From NCBI RefSeq assembly GCF_000499385.1, contig NW_013651754.1:30660-94659 (forward strand): DNA of 64,000 bases, in the 5' to 3' direction. The stretch is from Eimeria necatrix (Eukaryota; Apicomplexa; Conoidasida; Eucoccidiorida; Eimeriidae). Each line of letters starts with the position of its first letter. Positions within the stretch are counted from its first letter, which is position 1. Below, in pieces: positions 25,305-38,011 of this stretch. The notes beneath the pieces were generated by a model that was not told the DNA's origin, searched no databases, and worked only from the letters and a program-made list of their open reading frames with translations. Position numbers and translations under genes: made by a program.

Positions 25305-27102
25305 TGCTGCTCAAATATATGCCAGGTATTTTACTGGAAAAATGAAATAACTGTTAACATCGGATGACGCCGGGGGATGACGCAGTAGACAGACTGGAGC
25401 TGACGTGGTCCAGCGAACTGGAAAAGCAGCGCCCCCCTGCAACGGTGAGACCGTTCAGTTGAATAAACGCCCGAAGTAAAAGTGCAGGATAAAATTTAAA
25501 AGTACGCTTCACTGTAATAACTCTAGAATCACTTGATGCACTCTGAAGCGAATAGCAGACAGCTGCTGTTGCACTTTTTCACCTCCAGTTAGTTGCTCGA
25601 GACTCCCGCAGCTGCCCGGTCTCTAATTGCAAAAGGCCAGTCGTTACCTAGATCAGCAACCTCAAGAAATAAGAGTCTCCTGAGACTGTAAAATAACGAG
25701 CATTCTTTCAAAGGGTTCTTAAGGAAAGCTGCAGCAGAGAAAAAGTAGTGTGGTCAAGCCACAACTCTTGTCCACTCAGCCCCTGTTCAGGGCTGGTAAT
25801 TACGCTGGCACGGAGAAGCATGACTCCAGGAATAACTTGCACAACATGGACCTATTTGTCTTTGCTTTTCAACATTTTCTGCTTCCATCTCGAGCCGCGT
25901 TTGAGTTGACGAGGCGCCCTGGCTGTGATATCGATGACCCCACAAGTGGAGAGGCACAAGCTGTCCACTTGGTCATACGCTAATAACCGTGTGGGCAGTT
26001 CCTCTCATCATGAAGTAGCAATTAGCCAGTAGTTATTTTGCTGTTAATCTGCGGTGTAGTGGGGCTGCGTCGCAGACCAGGGCGCTCAGAAAGAGCTGAC
26101 TCGAACTTGACTCACTGGTACAGTGCTTAGCTGTAGATTTTTGCACGCTAGAGGGACGAATTGCCCTCGTCATCACGACTAGCACAGTAAAGAAAACGAA
26201 ATGAACTAGAAAACTCGAGGAACAGCTTGCTGTGTGCCGGCGGGAAGACAGGCAACGGGAACCGGGCTCGCGGGGAGCAGGTGTGTCTCACTGGTCCTGT
26301 TCTCTATAGCCATAGATAAAGCAGTGAGAGCAGATCTTTTTTTAGCAATGCAGAAGTTCTGTGGCGAGCAAAGCAAAAGTAGGCAGGCACGGGCGCTTAA
26401 AAACAGGCTGCAAGCTCTGCGGCCTGAAAAAAGGCTGAACACCACCGCCTTTTGCCAGGAGGATGCACACTGATTAAATAAGAGCTTGCAGAAAACAAGC
26501 CAAGCGTACAAAAGCCATTGGCATTGGATTCTGGACCGTTCTGCACTGACGGGTGCTGCAGCTTGGCGCACAGTGCCGGCAGTTGCAGTTGCTGCAGAGG
26601 ACCCTGTGTACAAACTGTCCAACCATAGGCCGCTTTGCAGCATCGTAGGAGCAGCAAAGTGGCGAATTTTCCATTTAAAAGCAGGAATCGAACCTGTGTC
26701 TGTCCGGTAGCCAAACCTACGCTAACCTCTCCAAGGCGCAAAAAAAACTAGCCGCCGCAGGATGACCCGAAGGAATGCACTGAGTCTCTGGCGTCGGAAA
26801 TATGGGGGTACGCATAAAAGAGCTCAATGAAGTGGAATAACCCTGCTCAAGAGAAAAGGGCAAAGCGCAGTACAACTGTCTTGCATCGAAGAGGAGGGCG
26901 GCAGGAAAAAGCAAAAGGCGTCTTCTTCTCGCCATGCATATTTTGGCCCCTGCTGCATCCTCGCTCTTCGATGGGCTGAAAAGAAAACGTCTTAGCCCCC
27001 ATTTTGCTTGCTCAGAAACCTCGGAGGTGCATGGAACAGGTCCACAATTGTCTGAGCCCGCGCAGAAATAGCCTAGGTGCAGTAGAGCTTTCCCACAGGG
27101 GG
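25305..27102. other. spacer between the two paralogous membrane-protein genes
   Basis: No gene recognised in 1.8 kb. A minus-strand ATG frame at 26935 begins with a signal-like sequence (MARRRRLLLFPAALLF) and stays open for 72 codons, but no continuing exon was found. The stretch also holds the tRNA-like element at 26684-26724. Since both flanking genes are transcribed leftwards, the promoter of member 1 should lie here. Confidence 0.45.
26684..26724 (-). other. tRNA-like A box and B box, shortened (tRNA relic or SINE head)
   Basis: On the minus strand a sequence matching the polymerase III A box (TAGCGTAGGTTTGG, 26724-26711) is followed by a perfect B box (GGTTCGATTCC, 26694-26684) and the complement CAGG/CCTG of a T-arm. 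The gap between boxes is only 16 bases, too short for an anticodon arm, and no 7-bp acceptor stem could be drawn. So this is not a functional tRNA by structure; it could be a decayed tRNA, the head of a tRNA-derived retroelement, or chance. Confidence 0.3.
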
Positions 27103-29420
27103 TTATACGTAAAACTCAACTTCGTCCCCTTCTGCTCTTGACGGAAACCAGGGCTTTTCAGCTGAAGAGAAAAACGCAAAGATACAATGCCACTGGCCAG
27201 TGAGCGACAAGCCTTCAGTGTATTCCCTCTCACGCAACGAAATCACTCTATAACTGTGTAGGGTGTACTCATAATTATGCGTAGTGCACCATTTCGTGTA
27301 CGTGAAGTATTTCAAAGAGGTGTCCGAGCATGAACACTGACGGTACATGTCGAGTGCTTGACTGCTGGAACTCAAACACTTCACTGCTGCAGGCGAGGAA
27401 ACATCCCGAAATGAGGATTGAAGAGCAAGCATAAGCTGAGGTCCCAAAGGACGGAATGGAGCACACAGCTAAAGACTAAACGAAGAGAGGCGAACCATCT
27501 GGCAACGCAAGGCAAAAGAAGCTACAATCCGCATCCCGCTCCAACTTGTACTATACCGGCTTGGGCCGAAATCGAAAGTATAATTACAAACAGTCCAGTT
27601 TACTGCGGTTAAGACTCACCAACAACTGTTACAGTTACTTTGCCCCTTTCCCCCCAGGGGTATCTTAAACTAATATTGCATGTGCGTGCCATGTGCTCTC
27701 CATCTGCAGAGGATGTGCAACACAAATATATTCAGCCAGCCTTATTATTAATACCATTGTTACACACTACTCTGTTTTATTACATGAATCGAAGTAATAT
27801 ACAACAGTGTGGTCAGCAATCGTATGAAATAATGAATGACAAACGTTAAAAGCATTCGCCAGCTGTAGTAACAAGAGAGAACACGTAAAACCCAGCAGCT
27901 AGCATTCGTCGCTTTAAATGCTTTCTAACTTGTTCGCAGAATGCAGATGATCGCTGAAGCCTTTTTAAATAATTTGGTGACACCATCAGCAACCTTGGGA
28001 TGGGCGCTCCTTACGCCTGCTGTGCACCGCGTCGGAAGCAGCAAGAAGGACCGCGCTTTGTAGAAGTTCTCCCAGCTTTTTTAATGCCTGCGTATATTGT
28101 GGAGCAAAAAGGAACTTCAACTGCAAAAGAAAAGCGACACTCTGGTAATTGCGACATTCAAGCTGAGCCGCTATCTATTCTGAGTAGTTTACCCTTTTCC
28201 GCGGCCAGCTGGGCGTGACTCCCTGCAATGAAAAAATCATACAAAAAGCGAATTTTCTGCGAAAAGCACAAAGTCTGGTATAACACCAAGTCCCAACGCA
28301 CTGGGTTATGCAGAACCCACGAGAAGTGAAACTGGCAACTCACTTCGTGTTCAACAAAAATCTTCAGAGTTACTCCTGCATACGTGGTTCCAAAAACGCG
28401 TGCGTATGGTCCTGAAAAGTGCAGGTAAATAATTACATCATGTGCGAGGGCCGGATGAGATTCCTCAAGTCCCAAACCGTAAACCCAAAGAGCGCAGGTC
28501 CAGAAAGTTCTGGCAGTGGAGGTAGCAGAGCTTCACCTACCTACATTTCTTGGTCCTGAACTGCTTCTCATGCTGCAGATATGCGCCAGAATGCTCTGAA
28601 GAACATGCTTTGCCCCGCCATTTGCCTGAGCAGTGTAGACTCGGGCTCACAGCCTGCACAACTTTCAGCCCCAGCAGTCTGTTCCCAGCCTTTTGACATC
28701 AAAGACAAACGGTCTCAAATTCATTAGCGCATAGAAATGGATAAAAAACAGAAGGAATAAAACTGAGCCGTGCGTGCGCGCACTGCTTACATCGTTGCCT
28801 AGGATGTCGGGGAATTCAAAAAAGCTCTTTGGAGCAGTTGAGATAAGCGCAGAGGGTACAGGCACCTGATAACGTGCAGGGCCACGCTGATTTTCCGATG
28901 AGAGCTCTGCTGAGGCTGAGGAACTCTCAGGGTTCGTTGTGTCTTCGTGCATAAAGCACAGATCCCTGAGGCTTGGCCAGCGATGGTTAGACTGCATATT
29001 CCACAAACTCACACAGCAACGCAGTAGCGCCAATGGGCCACGAAGGACACAACAAATCCAGTTCGACGCCGGAGAAGTAGCAGCAGCAATAACAGCATCA
29101 ATGGGAGTTGCGGCTGTTGCTGTTTTAACAGCAGGAACTATATCGTTCTTTTATGGTTGGGCTGTTAACGCTTCCGGCCTCACGCCATTTGCCAGTTTTC
29201 TCCCTGTACTCTTCCTCAAGCCACGGATTTGCACATTGCACCTCGTTATAAGGAAGAATACCACAGTGGCAATGATGAATGAAGCGAGAGCGACCGCCAC
29301 CAGCGAGCGCTCACTGGTCTTTCGGGGAGAAGTGCGCCTTTTCAAGTTGAATATCGGGCTGGTGCCGTATTCATTTGAGACTATGTGACCTTCATCAACA
29401 GGAGAAGCCGAGAAACTCAT
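27103..29420 (-). CDS. single-pass membrane protein, member 2 of an unassigned paralogous pair
   Basis: Nine exons give about 340 residues with all junctions in phase: 29420-29184, 28991-28791, 28625-28541, 28411-28344, 28222-28193, 28120-28015, 27703-27620, 27386-27234, 27161-27103. The ATG exon encodes about 48 hydrophilic residues and one membrane helix (LVAVALASFIIATVVFFLI), so it is probably type II. Later exons encode a Ser/Glu-rich linker ending PKSFFEFPDILGND, then KHVLQSILAHICSMRS, VFGTTYAGVTLKIFVEHE, a ten-residue exon containing SWP, a helical ALKKLGELLQSAVLLAASD, CNISLRYPWGERGKVTVTVV, a Cys-containing exon, and the acidic C-terminus EKPWFPSRAEGDEVEFYV. Exons 1-6 correspond to those of the gene at 22.7-25.3 kb, with the same phases and an equal 30-nt fifth exon. 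Both genes read the same way, as expected for tandem duplication. The family is not recognised. Expression and exact 3' exons need transcripts; the 5' half is the better-supported part. Confidence 0.68.
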
Positions 29421-32400
29421 CTTTTCAAGAGCTTTCTTCTCCGGTCTTGCTGCCGGAGCAAATGTGTAGGAAGGATGACCTCAGAGCTCACGCGCAGTCC
29501 GCGACAGCTCACTTGCTGTGCGAAGGAATGAAACAACGGAATTACATAAATGCTCTTTTGATATATTAAGAAAAACAACATGCTGACTTCTGCTGTACGG
29601 GGCCTAGGCGCGCCGATGAACAGAACTCATAGTTGCCGAGTCTCTTGTGAGAGCCAGTCACAACTCCCCTCGTTTGGGGCCCCAAGCACTCTTTCGCGTG
29701 TTGCTTGCTGTCTGCATTATGTAAATTAGTATCAATCAATGCGCAAAAATTCCTAACGGGTGTCTTTCGAGCTTGACAGCACTCTGGGCCTCGCAAAGTA
29801 ATGCGGAAATCACAATTCGGCTTCAGATCTCCTTGCACGCTGTGAACTACCAGCAAGCATGCCCAACCCAGAAAGAAAACTACTCTTGGGAATTATGATC
29901 TAAAACACAACAGATTGCGGCGTTTGGGCCTATGTGTTTACGCGATTTCTTACAGTCAACCATCAAGTAGTTACTTGTGGCGGGCTCGCCGAAAGAGCCT
30001 TTGTGGTTCTAGCGTGCACTGAGGTCTTGTTTCTCTCAAACGTCTCTGTTGTTTTCAATATGTAAAATACCTTGCCCGCCAAGTGTAGGACACGAACTTA
30101 TTCAATAAATAAATGGCAGTCGCCACAGAGAACCAGCGAGATTCACCGTATGTATTGCTGAGGACAGCAATAGGCTTGTAACTGCCGCTGTGACAAAGCG
30201 AATGTGATAAATAAAAGCCTTTGTGCAGAGATGAAGATTAATGCCGCAGAGAGACAATGGCATGAGGCATGGGACTCGCTAGGCAGCTGGAGCAATGCCT
30301 AGTACTGTGTCAGTAGGAAAGCGCTTTTGCTGTCCACTACTAAAAGGACGCATTCTCTGGGATTTCTTCTGCCTATTTCTAGATAGAGGCTTTTTATATG
30401 GGATCTGAAGGCGAAATTCCTCTGTTGTCATTGTTGTGGGTGGGAATGGGTGCGATTTCTGCCACCACCTCTCTCAGGAGCTGTGCCATTGACTAATTTT
30501 GGGGATTTTGAACTTGCTCCGACATCCTACTGAAACATATTCCTTGATAGTCTTTTTTTTAACTTAATTACTGAAGAATGAAGAAATTTATTTCTCTCCC
30601 GATGTAACAATAGCTCAGTCTCCCAACAGTGCTAGTCGGTCCTGTAAGCCTAATCCCTTGAAACGCCTTTACCGCATATTTGATGCTAGTCCCATCTCCG
30701 ATTGGGCGTGAGAGCTTTTTTCATTGCTCTAAAGTTTCTCTTAATCACACTCTTTCACTTAGTCTCCCGCACCATGTTGTGTAAGAATAAACTATGTTAC
30801 CAGTAGTTATTTTGATAAGCTGGGGCCTTTTGGGCATTCTTAAGGAAACGCTGCACCCCTGCTGAGAAAAAAGTTGAAGGAAAGGGCGAGACAGCGAATG
30901 CGGCAGCAGAAGAACAAACAAGAAAGAGGCAGCAAAGATCAGGAAAAGGAAGACGGAAGAGGACAAAGATGAACAGGAAATGGAAGACGCTGGCGCAATA
31001 GGAGGCAAGGGGGCACATGAGGAGTTAAGCAAAGGAGAAACAGAACATACAAGCTAAAAAACAAAAGAAAAGACTGCAAACGAGGGGGCGCACAAGACGT
31101 GATTCCCTTAGAAACGGGACTCAGCTCTTCTTCACTGGTTGGGAAGCATCTTATTTGAAGGACATCATTTTGCTGGTACAACCACGTAGCCTGGACTCAA
31201 AGAGGAAAGAGCGGGTCTAAATACTTTGCTCATTATGGAGAAGGAATGCTTAAGCTATGTCTGCTACCCGGATAAGGCTGCTGCCCATGTTCTTCCGTGA
31301 ACGAAAGCACAACAACTTCCTTTGCGTGCCGCTCTAAGAGGATATGCATCAGGGAAATACCCTGCTTTTCATATAGAGAAACATAGCGGAAAGATCCAGC
31401 TTGCCAGCTGGACTTGCAAAGAAGCCAACCGCTGTCCTGCAGCGTTCATTTCCCCCCTGAGCTACAACGTGCCGATCTGGAAAAAGTTCATCACATAACA
31501 GATTAGAAACAGGCTACAAAGAAGTAGAAGAGTGGTTCTTAGACTCTTGTAATCTCCTACTGCTTGCTCCAAAACCGCTTTCAGGGGAAGGCAAATTCTT
31601 CTTCCGAGAGAAACTGCTGTGCCAACTGAGGCATGCATGACGCGAAAAAAGGTAACAGTTTAAATCTCTGCAGCAGCGCGACACTTTGTTCAATATCCCT
31701 GAGATGGACACAGGACAGGCAAACTAACTGGCTGGTTTCTTTGGCTTCTTTCCTCTTTAGTAGGGATCCTAGGGAATCTCGATGGCTTTTCTATTCAACT
31801 TGGAGGTTGCGCCCACCTCGAACTTCAAAAGATTAAGCTTTTTCAGGAAGTTCCATTTGTTGAATATGCACCTGGCAAATGCCTGCACGCCTCTTTGTTC
31901 CCCTATAAAGTTATGCAGCGTGCTTGCAGGCGAGCTTAAGTTCTATAACTTGCCAGCGAGTACGATGACGGTTTGATCTTGTCTTTGGATGATACCACTT
32001 AAAGCTAGTCTTCGTGGAAATTCATCTGTCTTGCATTCTTGACGCCGATCCGGCGTGCCATTTGGAATGGCAGTAGCAACTTGCCTCTTTCGCATTTTGC
32101 AGTTTCCGAATCGCGCCCAGCTGATTCCACTGCAGGCGAACTACAAGTCCCATAGCCTCGAAATCCCCTTTTTTTGTTTTTGGCCTCAACTGTTCATAAA
32201 TTCCTTTCCTTTTTAAAGGAATGCCACGGTCTTTTGTGGCATATTTCCGCTAAGTCGGTGTAGGGAGGAAGGAAGTCCAATGCCAGCACTGCAGTCCACT
32301 TTTCCGCTGCTGCCATAACTTGTGATTTCCATGATTTGTGATGTTCTGGCGATTTCTAGGGAGCCAGGCATCGCGTGCGAAAGTCTAAAAGTTGTTTTGA

Positions 32401-33050
32401 TGAAGCGGCCGAGGGCAGTTCAGACAGCATTGCGTTGAAGTTGAAATGCAGAATTTTGGAGGATACTGGGTGAAAAAAGACCGAACTATCATAGTTACAA
32501 GGCGCACCTAGCCGTCTGCATACTTTGAGCTGCTTAACGAATGCCTAATGGGACTGTGCTGCTCTAAGCAGCAGTGAAATTATGAGAAGTCTCCGCATCC
32601 CCCTCACAAAGGGTTCAGAAGTCTTTGGCCGGATTAAAGGGTATCTTGCACACTGTCGCATTTGTGACAGCCATAATGATCGTAAAAGCTGAAATTTGGC
32701 AAAGCTAAGCTGTTGTTCAAGATAGGATTTCTCAACGCAGTGCACTTTCCCTGCGGGCAGGTGCGCGCAGGGGATTCAGACAGAGCTAGAAGTAACTTAT
32801 GAGCCCTTAAGCTTGAAGAGCAGTTGAAAGCATTTTTTTGTGAGGCCGCAGAGGGCCTTCGGCGCTGTAGGGCCCTCTAGGGCCCCGGGGAGCCCTGCAG
32901 GACCTTCTGGGGCCCCCTGATTCCCCCAAAGGGCGCCGCAGGGCCCTACAGAGCCTTCAGGGGCCCCCTGAATGCCCCTGAAGGCTCTTCGGGGGCCTCC
33001 TGAAGGCCCGTGGAGGGCTCTGGGGGGCCTCGGGGGGCCCCTAAGGGCCG
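29421..33050. other. repeat-poor stretch without a recognised gene
   Basis: 3.6 kb with few repeats until about 32850, where GGGGCCC-type repeats begin and mark the change to the repeat-rich block. A minus-strand frame at 29856-29566 opens with a hydrophobic signal-like segment (VVFFLGWACLLVVHSVQG) followed by Cys-bearing sequence, but a stop lies just upstream with no ATG, so it is at most an internal exon or a relic. A/G-rich sequence at 30850-31100 is unremarkable. Part of this must serve as promoter for the membrane-protein gene at 29420. Confidence 0.45.
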
Positions 33051-34533
33051 TCAGGGCCCGGTGAATACCCAGGGCCCGTCCGGCTGCTGCCGCACGACGT
33101 GGCCGTGCAGCAAAAGGTTCTGCCACTTGTCCTTGAGCTGCGAGTTGCTGCGGCTGCCCAGCACGGCCCCGTAACACTTCTCTATTTGCCGCCAGCTGCC
33201 CACGCCCAGGTGGTTCACAGCCTCCACAAAGGCTGCGGTCTCGGCGGGGGACCAGCGGCTCCGGGCCCTGCAGCAAAGGCAACAGACCAGTGGACCACTG
33301 CAGCGCAGCGCCAGCTATTCGCCAGACCCAGAGGCGAACCACTGGACCACTTCAGCTCAACAAAGGCCCCAACGAAGCTGCGCAGGCGCCTCGTAGCGAC
33401 GGCCTGGGTACTGGGGCCTCGCTGCATGTTTCAGCCACAGTCGAACACGCTAGTGCTGCTGCTGCTGCTGCAGCAGCAGCTTCTGCTGCTGCTGCTGCTG
33501 CTGTTGCATGCTCACCGTTTGCCCTGGGTACTCGAAAGGTCGTCTTGGGGTCTTTGATGTTTCACTCTTCCATCCACTGAAGCAGCAAAGCAACACCCGA
33601 GGCAGCAGCAAAGGCAGCACTAAGGCATTTGACTCTAGCTGCGCGCGCTCCCAGCTACTGCTGCTTCTGCTGCAGCTTCTGCTGCTCTTGCTACTGCTGC
33701 TGCAGCTGCTGCTGCAGCTGCTGCTGCAATTGGTAGATATACAGGCACTTGGCCTTAAGGAATTCGTGACAGAAAACTTACGGGACGAATGGCGGTCGCC
33801 CCCGTGGTTGCTGTATCGCTGCTGCTGCTTCGCGGGCCCATCTCTGCAGCAGCAGCAAGCAGCAGCAGATAGCAGCAAACAGCAGCAAGCAGCAGGAGAC
33901 ACACAATTGCCCGCCCCAGGCCCTCATGGGCTGCAGCAAAGCTGGGAAAAGACACTAAAGGAACAGCAGCTTCTAAGAGGGAAGGGAGTTTCCGAGCCAG
34001 AGGAAAGGATAGAGAGGAAACGCAAATGAGCGAAGAAACAGCAGCAGCAGCAAATAAACAGAGGCAGCACCAGCAGCAAACGAATAGAGGTAGCAGCAGC
34101 AGCAGCAGGCGCTGAGGTGGTGGGGCCTCACTCGTCGGCAGCGGCGACTGCTTCTCCACCTCTCAATAGGCTCCACTGCTGCTGCAGCGCCGGCTGCTGC
34201 TGCTGCTGCTGCTGCAGCGTTTCCAGCTGCTTTGGCTGCTCCTGCTGCTGCTGCTGCAGCGGGTAAGAAGAGTCCGCCCGAACCTGGCAGGAAGCACGGC
34301 TCTTTCCATCAGCAATGGGGCCCGTGAACAGGCCCCTGCTGGGGGCCCCCGGGGGCCCCCCACTGCCAGCTGCTGCTGCTGCTGCTGCAGGAGCAGTTGG
34401 CCGGCGCACCCACGGCAGCTCTCTTCGAACAGCAAAGGGGCCTTGAGGTGTCCCCGAGGGGCCCCTGGGGGGCCCCCCTCTTGCATCATCCTGTGGAGCC
34501 CGTCCTTCTTCTGCTTCTTCCGGTGGCGCTGCG

Positions 34534-34569
<36 letters not shown>

Positions 34570-35265
34570 TGCTGTGTCGCTGCAGCTGCTGCAGCTCTTC
34601 TCTTGCTGGCTTCCCTGTAAGCTATTTGGGCGGCAAGCGCTGCGGGTAAGTGGCAGGCTTTGCTCTGCTGCAGCTGCAGTGCCGCAGCCTCCTGCTGCTG
34701 TTGCTGCTGCAGCTGCTGCTGCTGCAGCAAAAGCTGCTGCTGCTGCTGCTGCTGCAACTGCTGCTGCAGCAGCATCTCCACCTGCGTGCGCTGAGAAGCC
34801 CACGTAGCGTGCCACAGCAGCAAATGGGGAGGCGGCAGCGCGCGGCATGCCTCCTTCACAAACTCACATATTTGCTGCTGCACTGCAGCAGCAGTTACAT
34901 GCAGCGGCTGCTGCTTGGAGTCCCTGGCAGCAGGCGCCGGCGTTGCTGGGCTAGGTGCAGCAGCAGGCAGTGCGGATTCGGCAGCTGCTGCTGTTGCTGC
35001 TGCTGCTGCGGCTGTTGCAGCTGCTGCAGGCGTTGCGGGCTCTGCATCTGGCGCTGCAGCTGCTGCCGCTTTTGTGTCCGCTTGCTTCGGTGCTGTCGTT
35101 GCTGTCTTTGTTTCTGCTGCTGCTGCCGCCTCCGTTCGTGCTGCTGCTGCCGGCAGCTCTGCTGCTGCTGCTGCTGCTGCTGTTGACGCAGCCTGAGGTG
35201 CTGCCCCAAGCTCGTCGCTCTCTAGAGGCCTCTTGTCCCCCTTAGGAACGTCTCCTGCTGAACTT

Positions 35266-35304
<39 letters not shown>

Positions 35305-36144
35305 GGTTTCTGCTGGCTGCACTGCTCTAGCGCATCCGCCTGCGGCTGCTCCTGCTGCTGCTCTTGCTGCTCTGGCTGATGCTGCTGCTGCTCTGGCTGC
35401 TGCTGTGTTTGCTGCTGCTCTGGCTGCTGCTGTTGCTGCTGTTGCTGCTGCTGTTGCTGCTCTGGCTGCTGCTGCTTCTGTGCCTCCTTCTCAACTTCTG
35501 AAATATCAGCTGCGGCCCCACGGGTCGGCGGCACTTTTAAGGGACACTCTTTGTTGTTGCTGCTGCCAGGATGTGCTGCAGCAGCTGCGGGTTTCTGCGT
35601 AGAGGAGGTGGGGGGCCCCGTTGCTGCTGCGTCTGCCGCAGAACTCTCTTCTGCTGCAGCAGCAGACGTAGCAGCAGCAGCAACGGGGGCAGCAGCATGT
35701 GCAGCCCCAGCCTCACTTGTTTCCTCCTCCTGCAGCAGCTCCAGCAGCGCTGACACGGACACCCACAAACCATCTGGCTGCTGCTGGGGGCCTTCAGCAG
35801 CAGCAGCAGCTGCTGCTGCGGGCCCTGCAGTCTTTGCGTTAGCTGCAGGAGCTGCAGCAGCAGCTGGGGCCGCAGAGGTTGCGGCAGCAGCATCCGATGC
35901 AGCAGCAGCAGCTGCTGCAGCATTAGCAGGTGAAGCAGCATCCTTTGCTGGCGCTGCAGCACTAGCAGCATGCGCTGCATCACTAGCAGCAGGCGTTGCT
36001 TGTGCAGCATCAGCAGCAACTGGTGGGTCGGCAGCAGCAGCTGCTGCTGCTGCTGCATCAGCAGCAGGAGAGGAGGCTCTCTGTTGCGAGTCTGCTCCTG
36101 CAGTTGCGCCACTGCACTTGCATTTGCCCGGCAAGCAGCAGCAG

Positions 36145-36183
<39 letters not shown>

Positions 36184-36492
36184 ATTCTGCTGCTGATCGC
36201 TGACGCAGACTGAGGGTAAGTCTGCCGCAGCAGCCGCACAAACTCTCCGAGACTCTGGTCAGCTGCGACGCGCGCAGCAGATGCAGCAGCAGCGGCAGCA
36301 GCAGCAGCAGCAGCTTCACTGGGGATGTTAGCCCACAGGTGTTCTGCCCCTCCTTCTGCTGCTTCTGCAGCAGCAGCAGCAGCTGCTGCTGCTGCTGCTG
36401 CGGAGGAGGCAGGCGACTCGCCGTCAAAGACGCACAGTGCACCCTGCAGCCACAGCGCTCCGGAGACTGCAGCAGCTACAAAGCGTATATTT

Positions 36493-36523
<31 letters not shown>

Positions 36524-36657
36524 AACAACAACAGCAGCAGCAACAGGCACACTTGCACGGCAGCAAAAACCAAAGCACTACTGGCGAGTCCCGCAGCACG
36601 CAAGAACCAGCAGCAGCAGCAGCGGCAGCAGCAGCAGCAGCAAGCGCAGCAGTAGAG

Positions 36658-36689
<32 letters not shown>

Positions 36690-37043
36690 GTCACCTACAC
36701 CGGAGGGCTGGAGACAAAGGGACACCTGCAGCATCGCGTTGCTGCACTGCAGCAGCAAATTCTGCAGGCTCAAACAAATGCCCACAAGAGCTGCTGCGTC
36801 TGGGGGCCCCCAGTGGGGGCCCCATCTGCGCAGCAGCAAGGAGACGCGGCTGCTGAGGGCAGCAGGGGGGCCCCTCGCTGGGGCCCCTGCTGCAGCAGCA
36901 CAAGAGTCCGCGCCGGCTGCTTTTGCTGCTGCTGCTGCTGCTGCTGCTGCTTCCTGACTGGTCTGCAGCAGCAGCAGGTCCCGTGCTGCCTCCGCCCCAA
37001 AGAGAGAGATGAAGTCCCAGAAGGACGGAAACCCTTTGCGCGG

Positions 37044-37091
<48 letters not shown>

Positions 37092-37536
37092 AGGGGAGGC
37101 CGGCGTGGAGTCCTCCTTGGCAGCAAACTTGAGGGACCCCACAGGGGGCCCCCCCAGCTGCGTAATGATGGCCAAGTAAGAAGAGCCCAGCAGCAGCAGC
37201 AGCAAAGAACGAAAAAGAGAAGCCCTGCTGACAGAAAGGGAGAAGGGGCCCCCCAGGGGGCCCCCCAGGGGGCCCCCCAGGGGGCCCCCCAGGGGGCCCC
37301 CCAGGGGGCCCCCCAGGAAGCCCCCAAGAGCTGCTTGCTGCTGCGGGGGCCCCTCTGGGGCCTTTTCAAAACCCTCCAGCTGCAGCAGCAGCACCACCAT
37401 GGTCTGCAGCAGCGCTGCAGCCAGGGGCCCCTCGCGCTGCGTTCCGAGGGCCCCAGCAGCAGCAGCAGCAGCAGCTGCTGCTGGGGCGTGTGCAGCAGAG
37501 AGCCCCTCGACCGCCAGCCACTCCTGCCGCCGCCGC

Positions 37537-37575
<39 letters not shown>

Positions 37576-37965
37576 AGCGGGTGCACGCAGGTGAAGCAGC
37601 AGCAGCTGGGAGAGGTCAGCAGCGCGTGGGCAAACATGTCCGACAGCAAAATGGAAAAAGAGGGACTGCTGCTGTGGTGGGGGCCCCTCGGAAGGGGGGG
37701 GAAGGGGCCCCCATCCTCGGGGGGCCCCCCCAGCAGCAAATGGTAAGACCAGATCTGCCGCCGCAGCTCGCTGCTGAGCCGCAGCAAAAAGGAGTCGTCT
37801 AGGGGGCACCAGCAGCAGGGGGGGCTCGGGCCTGCTGCTGCTCGCGGCTGCGACTCTGACGGCGTCGCTGCTGCGGCTTCTGCTTCTGCTGCTGCTGCTG
37901 CTGCTGCTCCCGAAGGGCCGGGCCGCGGCCCCGCACGCCTTGAGAGACAAGCCTGCTGCGCTGCC

Positions 37966-38011
<46 letters not shown>

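Noticed and set aside
36480..36700. CRISPR-like direct repeats
   Set aside because: The regular spacing is simple CAG triplet expansion within a coding frame; there are no unique spacers.
36339..37802. 487-codon plus-strand Ser/Leu/Cys-rich frame
   Set aside because: Shadow of the Myb-protein exon: it consists of Leu, Cys and Ser runs from CTG/TGC reading and has no ordinary sequence islands.
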